DNA of 34,719 bases, taken from contig JAQYLT010000066.1 of assembly GCA_028719885.1 (NCBI GenBank), positions 1 to 34,719 on the forward strand. The letters run 5' to 3'. The notes under the pieces are model-generated. The model searched no databases. It saw only the letters and a program-made list of their open reading frames with translations, and had not been told where the DNA came from. Position 1 is the stretch's first letter. The number at the start of each line of letters is the position of its first letter. The DNA comes from Bacillota bacterium. GTDB lineage: Bacteria; Bacillota; Clostridia; Oscillospirales; Oscillospiraceae. Made by a program: the position numbers and the translations under genes. Positions 1 to 9,000 of the stretch are shown here, piece by piece.

Positions 1-358
1 CAAGCGCAATTCCCAAGCCCGTGATATTTGCATTCTGGTCGCTAATGTATACTCCATTGCGAAGAATAGTAATCAGCAGATTTCTGGCGGTCGCAGAGAT
101 CCCATCAGTATTAAGGTTCGCAATCTCCTCAGAAAGCGAACGAAGTTCCTCACCAACCTTGGCAGCATCCGCTGCCTGGCCGATCTGGGTCAGCGTGTCG
201 TCTATGGTTGGCATCTCCTCCGCCATCTTTGCCGCAAACTCCGTTTCCGTGCCGGTGTAGCCGCCCTCCTGTGCGTACTGGTAGGCGGTTTTGCCCTGTA
301 GTGAATAAATCTCGTGAACTGTTCCGTCTGCATCTCGCACTTTAAGTATTGATGCCAT
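1..358 (-). CDS. Phage tail fibre / receptor-binding protein, N-terminal part (runs off the window)
   Basis: The gene starts at 358 and is open to the window edge, giving 119 residues. A GGAGGT ribosome binding site lies about 11 bases before the ATG and is contained in the last codons of the preceding amidase stub. Residues 1-20 form a short beta-type start (MASILKVRDADGTVHEI). Residues 22-46 carry the pattern GKTAYQYAQEGGYTGTETEF, which matches the linker found near the start of many clostridial phage fibres (usually AYEIAVxNGFxGTExEW). Residues 50-75 look like a short coiled coil, followed by LLITILRNGVYISDQNANI, also common in these fibres. It is the third fibre-like gene in a row, so a role in host attachment is likely. 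The C-terminal binding domain is outside the window, so the receptor cannot be guessed. Confidence 0.75.
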   Translation of the reverse strand, partial: MASILKVRDADGTVHEIYSLQGKTAYQYAQEGGYTGTETEFAAKMAEEMPTIDDTLTQIGQAADAAKVGEELRSLSEEIANLNTDGISATARNLLITILRNGVYISDQNANITGLGIAL

Positions 359-366
359 GTCTATAT

Positions 367-510
367 TTACCTCCAAACATTTTCTCTGTCTGCCACTGGC
401 CGCTCTGGCTGCGGAGTGCCGATACCATGCAGCATGATGCCCTGCGGCTTCATCTTTCTACCGGTTTTGTAACAGGCGTTTTCAGTGAAAATGAGTTTGT
501 GCAGATTCAT
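367..510 (-). pseudogene. N-acetylmuramoyl-L-alanine amidase, N-terminal stub of 47 residues
   Basis: An ATG at 510 preceded by a strong AGGAGGAG site opens a 47-residue frame that starts MNLHKLIFTENACYKTGRK and continues KPQGIMLHGIGTPQP. This matches the beginning of phage endolysins of the amidase_2 (PGRP-like) family, where the pattern T-x-N-x-CYK-x-G...P-x-GIM(L/V)H holds the first zinc-binding histidine; that histidine is visible here at about residue 28. Intact enzymes need well over 130 residues, but this frame ends at a TAA at 367-369, directly at the ribosome binding site of the next fibre gene. The other two frames after the break do not restore an amidase sequence. It is best read as the remnant of a lysin after recombination. 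It is well preserved, so a recent event or a short functional peptide cannot be excluded. Confidence 0.65.
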
Positions 511-567
511 TTTTCTCTCCTCCTACTTCTTTGGATACCGTCAGTGCCGGAATCCGTTCCAGGTATG

Positions 568-765
568 TCAACTCAGCTTGATATTGATGGGATGCTCCGC
601 GAACCACTTGTCCCAGAAACTGTCCGAAACCTTGACCTCCGGTACTTTGACGGCCGGAATCTTGATGCTGGGAACCTTGATGGTGGGCGTGACGGCGTAT
701 GCGCTCACCGCCAAACAAACGGCAATCAGAACAACCATCATAACAGAAAAAAACTTTCTCATCAT
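568..765 (-). CDS. Small secreted peptide with tandem [I/V]-K-[I/V]-P repeats
   Basis: 65 residues; the start is set by AAGGAGAAGG just before two adjacent ATG codons (765 and 762), only 12 bases after the stop of the repeat fibre. Residues 1-24 form a clear signal peptide: two basic residues, a long hydrophobic core (FFSVMMVVLIAVCLAVS) and an AYA signal-peptidase I site. The mature part is about 41 residues and contains four five-residue units (TIKVP, SIKIP, AVKVP, EVKVS), then an aromatic segment SFWDKWF. The repeats put a lysine at every fifth position among beta-branched residues. No known family was recognised. Its place between fibre genes and an amidase remnant suggests a role at the cell surface or in lysis, but this is inference from position only. 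Confidence 0.65.
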   Translation of the reverse strand: MMRKFFSVMMVVLIAVCLAVSAYAVTPTIKVPSIKIPAVKVPEVKVSDSFWDKWFAEHPINIKLS

Positions 766-777
766 GTTTCCTTCTCC

Positions 778-2073
778 TTATTCATAGCCTATGGCGAACC
801 AGGAATACGTATCACCCTCTTTGAATGCGTACGTACTGTTCGTATCTTCCCAATTGAATGTTCCGCCTTCCACATTACAGGAATTGGAAGAAATTTTTGA
901 GGCATATTGTTTCATATAGGTGCTATAGCTGCTGCACCCGGACACGGTTCCTTTTCCCAGAATTGGAACGAACGATGCCTCAGTCAGCCCCGTGCTGTTT
1001 ACACTGGCTTTATCAATGATGATCGCAACAATTTCAGAAAATCCTGTATCAAAAGATGAGGTAGTTATAGTTCCAGATTTTGAGGTAAGACTTCCTCCGC
1101 CAGAACTACCACTGTAACTTCCAGACACACCGAAGATGGAAACTCCGCTCTTGATGTTGGACGCTAACAGATTCGAATCACCCTTTATCGTCTGATCTCC
1201 TGTAAGATACTTACCTGATGCAATAGTTTTATCAGTAGTACCAGGAGTGATAGTCTGAGCCGCCTGTGTGGATAATTGCTTAGTCGCACTCTTTGTTCCG
1301 GCAGTAACATAACCAGCAGACTGCTCAGAAGTAGCGGTAATCTTACCGGAAGTATCCACGGAGATAGATGGAGTTGCCTGAGTTGCAGTTTCGACGCTCT
1401 TATCTGCGCTGGATGCATAATACCCGGCAGGCACCGTAACGGTTTTTCCGCTTGCTGTAATATCGGATGCGATCTTTGCAGCAATCGATCCCGTGACCTT
1501 AGATCCATTTACATAGGCAGTCTTGCCCGACAAAATATCTCCCGCGGTTGCCGTGGCATCAGAGGTGTCGATTCCGCCAGTGCATTCGTGGGTTCCGGTT
1601 ACCTTTAGCCCAGCTGCTGAGGTAAATGTTTTTCCGGCAACGACATCGGCTGCCGTAGCGTTACCGAATTCTGCAGGATCAACGACATGCGCCAGTGTTG
1701 TTCCTGGCGAAACGATATTCTTTCCGTCAGATTCTTCAATCTGCGAAGTAAAACCGATATGAAATCTGTCCTTTCCAGGATTGGATGCGCTTCCACTGCT
1801 ATCCGATGATACAACGAGTGTTTCTGCTACGACTGGATCATACTTAACAATACTCGGAACCTCTTTAATAGACCCAGTTACTTTTACCCCGTTTACGTAT
1901 GCAGTTTTTCCTTCAGCAATATCATCAGCTGCAGCGGTAGCGTCGGAGGTATCGGTTCCGGTAGAGATATCCCTGATTTTCTGCGGCATCTGATCGAGCG
2001 TCAGCTTATCCGCGCTCCCGTCCTTCTCCCGGATTGCGTCCGCGACCGCCGTCAGCTTATCAGTAAGCGCCAT
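778..2073 (-). CDS. Repeat-containing tail fibre protein
   Basis: 431 residues. The start at 2073 has a GGGGGTGATC site and overlaps the end of the collagen-like fibre gene by 14 bases, so the two are probably translated together. The N-terminus ([19 protein letters not shown]) and the repeated unit TSDATA-x(2)-DI-x(2)[15 protein letters not shown], seen at about residues 43-70 and 170-197 with a diverged copy between them at about 136-162, are hallmarks of phage fibres of Clostridia and Lactobacillales. Residues 200-320 are Ser/Thr/Ala-rich and low in aromatics, as in a fibrous shaft. The last 100 residues differ: they are richer in aromatics and Cys ([16 protein letters not shown]...[12 protein letters not shown]) and probably form the receptor-binding head. 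No enzymatic motif was seen. Confidence 0.8.
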   Translation of the reverse strand: MALTDKLTAVADAIREKDGSADKLTLDQMPQKIRDISTGTDTSDATAAADDIAEGKTAYVNGVKVTGSIKEVPSIVKYDPVVAETLVVSSDSSGSASNPGKDRFHIGFTSQIEESDGKNIVSPGTTLAHVVDPAEFGNATAADVVAGKTFTSAAGLKVTGTHECTGGIDTSDATATAGDILSGKTAYVNGSKVTGSIAAKIASDITASGKTVTVPAGYYASSADKSVETATQATPSISVDTSGKITATSEQSAGYVTAGTKSATKQLSTQAAQTITPGTTDKTIASGKYLTGDQTIKGDSNLLASNIKSGVSIFGVSGSYSGSSGGGSLTSKSGTITTSSFDTGFSEIVAIIIDKASVNSTGLTEASFVPILGKGTVSGCSSYSTYMKQYASKISSNSCNVEGGTFNWEDTNSTYAFKEGDTYSWFAIGYE

Positions 2074-2941
2074 TTTCGATCACCCCCAGCTTTGTGTCGA
2101 TGAGACTGTTGATGTAATCGTCGGAAGGTGTGCCGTCCGGATCAATCTGCACGTTATAGCCATCAGGCATATCGCCGCTGCCAACATAGACGCCGGATAC
2201 GCCCTTCGGCCCAGCGGGGCCAGTGGGGCCGGTATCTCCTTTCGGCCCGGTCGCGCCTGTATCTCCTTTATCACCCTTGGGGCCTTTCAGGGCGGCAAGC
2301 TGCTCAGCGGTAAAATCCGCATATGTAAACGCATCACCTTTAGGGCCGGTCGCCCCGGTGTCTCCCTTGGGACCCTGGGAACCTGTATCGCCCTTTTCGC
2401 CCTTGAGCGCCGTCAGCTGTTCGGCGGTAAAGTCTGCATAGGTGAATGCGTCGCCCTTCGGGCCAGTAGCACCGGTGGCTCCGGTGTCTCCTTTTTCGCC
2501 CTGCGGACCCTGGGCTCCCGTGTCACCCTTCTCACCCTTCAGCTTACCGGAATTGATCGCCTGCAATATCTCCTGATATACTGTCGGGTCAGGGGGAGCT
2601 GCGCTTTCATCTCCGGAGGGATTCGCGCCGGATTTCACCGGGTTCGTGGTTGCCCAGATGGTGGGGATCACCACGCTGCCGTCCCCATTGGTGCCGTATA
2701 CGCCTATCAGAACCGGCAGGCCGGGAACATGAAGCACCTCCCACGGAATCGTGGTCGCATACTCGGCCAGGAATCGGTCTCTCGCCACGTCGGCCTGATT
2801 GAAAATGGCAGTCTTGGAAAGACCGTCCCACGCCTCGTCAAAGCGAAACACCACCGTTTCCCCAACCATGCCGACCGTCAGCACATCCTGCTTCCGCACG
2901 ACTGCTTTTGCCCCGGAAATATCAATCTGAACCACGCGCAT
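2060..2941 (-). CDS. Collagen-like tail fibre protein
   Basis: 293 residues from the ATG at 2941, chosen because GGAGGTGT stands just before it and the protein then begins with the conserved [15 protein letters not shown]; a longer open frame upstream runs back into the terminator. Residues 1-115 form a globular anchor ([20 protein letters not shown], later PWEVL and [20 protein letters not shown]) that is common at the start of clostridial phage fibres and probably docks on the tail. A Pro/Ser linker and a helix ([15 protein letters not shown]) follow. Residues 134-262 are Gly-X-Y collagen repeats ([20 protein letters not shown] and similar), interrupted twice by [19 protein letters not shown]. 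The last 30 residues resemble the ends of similar fibres ([20 protein letters not shown]). A trimeric shaft is expected from the collagen repeats. Confidence 0.85.
   Translation of the reverse strand: MRVVQIDISGAKAVVRKQDVLTVGMVGETVVFRFDEAWDGLSKTAIFNQADVARDRFLAEYATTIPWEVLHVPGLPVLIGVYGTNGDGSVVIPTIWATTNPVKSGANPSGDESAAPPDPTVYQEILQAINSGKLKGEKGDTGAQGPQGEKGDTGATGATGPKGDAFTYADFTAEQLTALKGEKGDTGSQGPKGDTGATGPKGDAFTYADFTAEQLAALKGPKGDKGDTGATGPKGDTGPTGPAGPKGVSGVYVGSGDMPDGYNVQIDPDGTPSDDYINSLIDTKLGVIENGAY
2282..2458 (-). repeat. Duplicated 20-residue module in the collagen-like fibre, with diverged codons
   Basis: Two 60-base units (2282-2341 and 2399-2458, spaced 117 bases) encode [20 protein letters not shown] with a single amino-acid difference (Ala or Thr). 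About 14 of the 19 identical residues use different synonymous codons. The unit is therefore a protein-level repeat, not a recent DNA duplication. Confidence 0.8.
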
Positions 2942-2966
2942 ACACCTCCGAACTCTTTCTGATAAC

Positions 2967-3000
2967 AGCATAACAAAAAGCGCCCCCGGGTTTCTATCCC
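2967..3000 (-). promoter_or_regulatory. Candidate phage late promoter P3, before the fibre genes
   Basis: On the minus strand GGGATAGAAAC (2990-3000) is followed after exactly 17 bases by TATGCT (2967-2972). The same layout is found before terS and before the scaffold gene. The upstream element lies in the loop and left-stem end of the giant gene's terminator. The -10-like hexamer lies just past the terminator T-run, so an RNA would start near 2960, about 20 bases before the fibre start codon. Confidence 0.5.
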
Positions 3001-3008
3001 GGAGGCGC
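2975..3008 (-). terminator. Rho-independent terminator after the giant polyvalent gene
   Basis: On the minus strand GCGCCTCCGGG (2998-3008), loop ATAGAAA and CCCGGGGGCGC (2980-2990) form an 11-pair stem with one G-U pair, followed by five T (2975-2979). It begins 11 bases after the TAA of the 4822-residue gene. It shares bases with candidate promoter P3. Confidence 0.9.
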
Positions 3009-3018
3009 AATTATTTTG

Positions 3019-6000
3019 TTAATGCCAGGGTGCTTCGTACAGTCTGCTTTCCGCCCAGCCCTCTGCAAAATACAGAGCGTCTTTCTGTGCGCTGGAAAGA
3101 GGAAGCGCGTCGATAATCCGCAGGATTTTCTCCTTTTTGCTGCCGCTGATTGCTTTTCCGTCCGCGTCCACATCCGCGTGAATGCCGGACTTCTGCTCGT
3201 AGTAGCTGTGGTAGGTGTCCGCGCTGATACCGTTCGGCTTGGCAAATTCGTAGTAGTCCTTTGCTTCACCGGTGCCGGCACCCTCGACGCCGGTTTCCTT
3301 TTCGTACTTCCACTTGGCCACCGTGTCTTCCGCATCCTCCTGGCTGACGCCGCCGTATTCCACTCTGGCGGAAACAGCTTCGCGTTCACTCAGCTCGCCA
3401 TCCATAAACGCGTCTTTCATGTCATCATAGGCAACACCGGTTTCCTTTTCGTACTTCCACTTCTTGACGGTTTCGGTGGCTTTCTCCTGGGTGTATCCGC
3501 CGTAGAGAACATACATATCGACTGCCCGCTTTTCGGTGATCTCGCTGTTCAGGTAGCTGTCCTTGATATCTTCGAATGCAATGCCGGTCACCACCTTACT
3601 GCTCCACTTGTTGACCGTGGCGGTGATATCGTCGCTGTCCATACCAAGGTATTTGCCCATCATCTGGACAGCCTGCTGCTTGGTGATTTCACCATCCCGG
3701 TACCAGGTTCCGATCTGGCCCTTGACATTGCTGAGTACATCTTTGTCGGTATATCCGTGGTTCGTCAGCTCGTCCATAGCTGCGTCAAAGTCTCCGCCGT
3801 TGCGTACCGCGTCATACACGGCATCGAACCTGGAATAGCTTCCGTCCGGATCATCCCAGCCCTGGATGGTGAAGTATGCTTCATCCTCGGTATCCACCAG
3901 CCCCTTGTTAAGCAATTCTGCGGTAGCTTCTTCCGCCGTCAGATAGCCGTCCTGGTAAGCGTATCGGATATTGTTCTTTTCGCCCGGGTCATAACTCTTG
4001 ACCTTGAGACTTGGTGCCATGGCTCCCACGGTGTTGTTCCATGCGGTGACGGCCTCCCGGACGATTGCCGCGCCCGGAACACCGACCATACCGGAAACAG
4101 CCTGCAGCAGCTTATAAGCGCCGCCGTACCAGGTGTAATTGGTGTCCTCTCCGCTGATCTTGTCATAAATGATCTCCACGCCCTTGACCAGGCTGTCATA
4201 CCATTGCATGATCACGGAGCTTGGCGGATTGCCGTATACATCCAGATCCGTCAAGATGTCCAGCAAGGATTTCCCCAACTCATACACGTCGCTGACAATC
4301 GGGAGCTTGTTAAACGGCATCAGCTCATCCAGGGCGTTCCCCTTGAACGCCTCCAGCCATTTTTCCAGGAAGGTCTCATAATCATCATCGTCCCGCATGG
4401 CGTCCGCCACGGCCTGTACAGCCGCCAGGATAACCGCGCCCACCGCATACACATACACCGTCCGGACGAACCGTTTCCCGTTCTTCTGCCATACCCTCTG
4501 GAAGGACAGGCCGCGCTGACGGTCCCGGTTCATTTCGTCAATCCGATTCAGGAGCATACTGGCGGTGGTGGTCGGCTCGCTCATAAAGGAGCCAACGGCC
4601 CTGGCCCAGAATCCCTTATCCCGCATGAACTCGTTCTTGGTCAGAACGCTGTCCACCACCTGGGTCTTGTAGATCACATCCTCAAAGAGCTTGGTAACCG
4701 CTTCATAGAAGCCTTCGTTTTTCGGCGTCAGGTGCTGTTTGCGGATGACTTCCTCCTTGCAGGCGCTCCACATAGCCGCCCAGGTCAGGGTGTCCGCCGT
4801 CTCCGCGCCTTTCATGCCCACGTCAATGAACTTGTCCATGCGGCTTTCGTCGTGCTTGATCAGCTGCGTCAGCCCTCTGGAAATGTTCACGTCGTAGAAT
4901 CCCAGGGACTTCCAGGCTGCGATGCCGCTGTACTTCTGCATTTCCTGGATGTTCTTCTGGATGGCAGCCGGTGACAGCTTCATGCCACGGATAATGGAGG
5001 CGTAGTCTATGATATCCGCCGCCCGGGTAATGGCCATGGGCTGCTGAATCACCACGCGGAAATTGTAGGCCACCTGGGCCCGGTTGTACTTGTGGAGGGG
5101 TTTCATACCGCGTTCATCCATGGGAGAACCCTGTGCTTCGGTTCCGTTGAATGCCTTGATGATGTTGATCACAAAGTTCTGGGCGTAGCCCCGTTTGCCG
5201 CTGCCCGGTCTGCTCTCCACCGGAGTGCCATATACCCGGTCCATCTGATCCCGGACACTGCCAAGGCGGGTCTTGGTGCCGTCCTCGTGGATGTCCACCT
5301 GCTGATAGTTGAACCATTTCAGCGTGTCCACCAGCGGCAGCGCCATGGCGTTGTACTGTGCCATGCTGGCCATGTGGTTGGAGAACACATCGAAGATGCT
5401 ATACACCACGATCCGGTTCTTTGCCTTTTCCTGGACCTGCTTGGTAAAGCCCATGTTCAGCAGCGCATACAGCGATGCCGCCCCGGGTTTCTCGTCCGCG
5501 TCCACCTGCAAATACCGGCCGTCGGAGTTGATGGGGAAGTAATGTTCCTCGCCAAACTGCCGTTCTCCGAACCGTGCCATGGAGACGTAGTTACCCCATT
5601 CGCCGCCCTTGCTTTGCATGAACTGTTGCAGCTTGTCCGCAACTTCCCGCTGTCTCGGTGTCAGTTCACTGAGAATCTGGTTCAGTTCCACAGGGGTCAG
5701 GGTGTGGCCGGGGTCGGAGATTTTCTTTCCGTTCTTGTCCTTGAAGGTCGCCACACGGATGCCCTCTCCCAGGATGTGGCCCATGGCCTGCTCCCGCTTG
5801 CTCAGCTCGTACAACGACATGATCTGGGAAACTTTCATTTTGACCACGCCGGCAGGGCCCAGGTCAATGGTTTTCACCTGCTTTTCCCAGGCTTTGACTT
5901 CCTCGGTTTTGTACGCTTTTTCAGAGAATTCCAGAATCTCCTGGGTGTTGAATGCCAGCTTTGCCTGCCCTCGCCGCAGTTCATCATAGACGGCCTTGCC

Positions 6001-9000
6001 GCCATCACCGAACCGCTCAAAGGCGTAGGCCGGGCGCATCTGCTGCCAGAACAGGAAGTTGGACACGCCGCCGGTGTTCTCCGCCGGTTTCATCTGGGAA
6101 AGGAAGTCGATGGAATTATCACCGGCATCATAAACGTGCTGGAACATGGCATTGTTGTGGAACCGGTTCATCTGCTTGATAAACTGTTTCAGGTTCCGTA
6201 CCACCTTGCTCAGGCTTTTCAGCTCCGCAGCCGTCATCTTGTTGATGATGAATTCCCCGTCGCTGCTCTTCAGAAGCTCCTGGGCGGATTGAATGAAGCT
6301 GTCCAGGTTCTGCATGAAGTCCGGCGGAAGATCCGCGTAGCCCTCATAGGCATCGTTCAGGTCGAATCCGCCAATGCTGTTCATCACCTTTTTCAGCTTG
6401 TTCAGCTGATCCAGGAATGCTTTGTCCGCCACCGTGGCGTCACCGCCGCGAAGCTGCCGTTTGCTCATGAAGTCAATGCTGGTCAGGAACGGAACCACGG
6501 CATTTTTCAGGGCCTCCGGAACGTGATTGACCACGCTCTTGTTGTCCGGCTTCAGAATCCAGCCGGTCAGGTCGTTCACATCCGTCCGGATTCTCTCCCG
6601 GTACTTCTTGATGGCCGCCGCATTGTCCCGGCGGTCCAGCCAGCGCTGGAATTTTTGATCGTCCTTCTCCCGCTGGGCCTGTTCCACAATGGTTCTGGCA
6701 TTTTGCAGCACCCGGCGAAGTACCGGCTTTTCCTGCACATCCAGCACCGCATCACTGGCCCTCTGGATCTGAGCATCCAGAATCTTCATGCGCTCATGGG
6801 TCTGTTCCGCCGCTTTCCGGTCCACATTGGGGCCGAACTGCTGCTCCTTGTAGAGCCTACCCTGTTCTTTCCTCTGCTGTTGTAGATACCGAAGATTTCC
6901 AAGGCGGTCCTGGAAGATTCTCAGCGCGTCTCGTTCTCCCTCGGTCATGTCAGCGGCCTGCAATTGTACATTTTCCGCCGCCATTTCCAGGATATCCCGG
7001 TCTGTCAGGGCTTCGCTGCGTTCCTGGTAGAGCGCGTCGCTTCCCAGCGTGCCCTCCGGTCTGCTATCATGGCCGTAATGCTTCAGAACATCTTCCGGCA
7101 AAACGTCCGGGAAATACTGATTGACAAAGTCCAGATAATTCGCTATATTGATGGTGGAACCAGTAAAGTAACCGGTGCTTTGCGCCGTAATGCTTGGGGA
7201 TAAGCTCCCGGCTGGTTCCGTTTTTGCGTTTACGGAGTACATGACATCCATATCCACAAGCTCATTTGAATAGCGATTGATCACGAACGAGACGATATAC
7301 GGCTCGTTCTTTTTGTTTTTTGCGACAGACATGAGGATATAGGAATCTTTGATATTATCAGATCGCGGATTCAGCTCATTGACCTGGATGGCATTCTTCA
7401 GGATTTCACCAACATGCTCTGCAACCGGGCCAACAACGGATGCTCTGCGGTCAAGGCTGTGTCTGATCCCGGTTTTGGATACAATGACATCCGCGCCGTT
7501 GTCAGCCACATGGATAACCGCATTTCCGGCGCTGTTTACTGTTCCAGCATTTTTGGCATTGGCAACAGCATTGTCGATGATTCGTTTTCTATCATCCTTT
7601 GATTGATAGGTACTTGTATCATCAACTGTTGTAATCACCATATCCGGCTTCGCGGAAAACCACGCATAGGAGTATTTCTTCTGCTCATCTTCCAGATAAT
7701 CCCGGCTCTGCTCCTGAATGCTGTCATTGTCTCCAATCACCTGTTCTTCCTTCGGATTCAGGATGGCCATGACCTCGTTGTAGCGGGCCAGCTTCTGATC
7801 CAGTTCCGCCTGCTTTGCAAAGGGTTCAGCAATCATCTTTTCCTGGGCGTCACGGTCTGCGATAGTCTCTGCCAGACTGTTCGTCCAGCCATGGAGCCTG
7901 TTTTCCAGGCCTTCCACAATGCTGATGATGTGGTTTACCATGTAGGTGGTGTTCTCGGTATAGACGTTGAACTTGTACCCCTGCTTGCCGGTGATGTGGC
8001 CGGTGTACTCGGTGCCCTGTTTGATCACCCGAAGGTCAAACCCGGCAAACTTGCCCACGGTCACAAATTCACCCTGCTTTGCCTTAGCCACAATGGCCGT
8101 GGACAGCGCAATGCCGGCATCTTTCTTTTCCGTGAACGTCTGATTGCCCACCCGCATAGAGAACTTTCCGTCGGAGTAGGTGTCCACTCTGGCTTTGATG
8201 TCCGCTTTGCAGTTTGCAATGTTCCTTTCCAGGGTGGAAATTCTCTGCTCGTCGGAAAGCAGCTTTGCCTTGGCCGCCACAATGCTGGAATTGTGGGCTT
8301 TTTTCAGGTCATTCAGCTTGGTCAGGTCATTGCTCAGCTGCACCTGCTCCATAATCATGGGATTGCCGGAAGCCAGGGCTTTGACCTCAGCCGCGGAAAG
8401 GGTAACGTCGCCGGTGTCCTCCGCGCTTCTGCCGATATCCTCGCCATTCATGATCTGCTCAATGAAGTGCTGTTTTCTGTCCAGAATATCCCAAAGTCTG
8501 GCATCGAAACTTCCCTCGGTCACATAGGTGTACTTCGATACTTCCTCGTTCATATTCTTCTGGCGGAAAGCACGGCCGTCACGCTGTTCCACATCGCCGG
8601 GCCGCCAGGGGGCGTCCAGATGGTGGATGGCCACAATCCGTTTCTGGGCATTCATGCCCACGCCCATCTTGCCGGTGGAGCCGATCAGCACTCTCACCTT
8701 GCCGTCATTCACATCCGCAAAGAGCTGTTTTTTCTTCTCGTCCGTGTCCGCGTCATGAATAAAGGCAATTTCCTTGGCCGGGATTCCCTTTTTCACCAGG
8801 TAAGCCTTCATATCGTCATAGAGCTGGGCGCTGCTGGTGTCCAGATCCGTATCATCGGAAATTTCCGTGTTGGTTGCGGTGCTGCTCCTGCCCTTGGGCG
8901 TTGCCATGTCACAGAAGATGATCTGGGTTCCCTTGATACTGTTGCTCTGCTTGTATTCGGCAAGCACATTCTCGCAGCACCGGTAAATCTTGCATCCGGG

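Noticed and set aside
566..571. TTGACA overlapping the stop of the secreted peptide gene
   Set aside because: No usable -10 sequence follows at 16-18 bases.
482..718. 78-residue minus-strand frame overlapping the secreted peptide gene
   Set aside because: Composition is His/Gln/Gly-rich without a fold, and no ribosome binding site fits. The overlapping frame has a signal peptide and a strong site.
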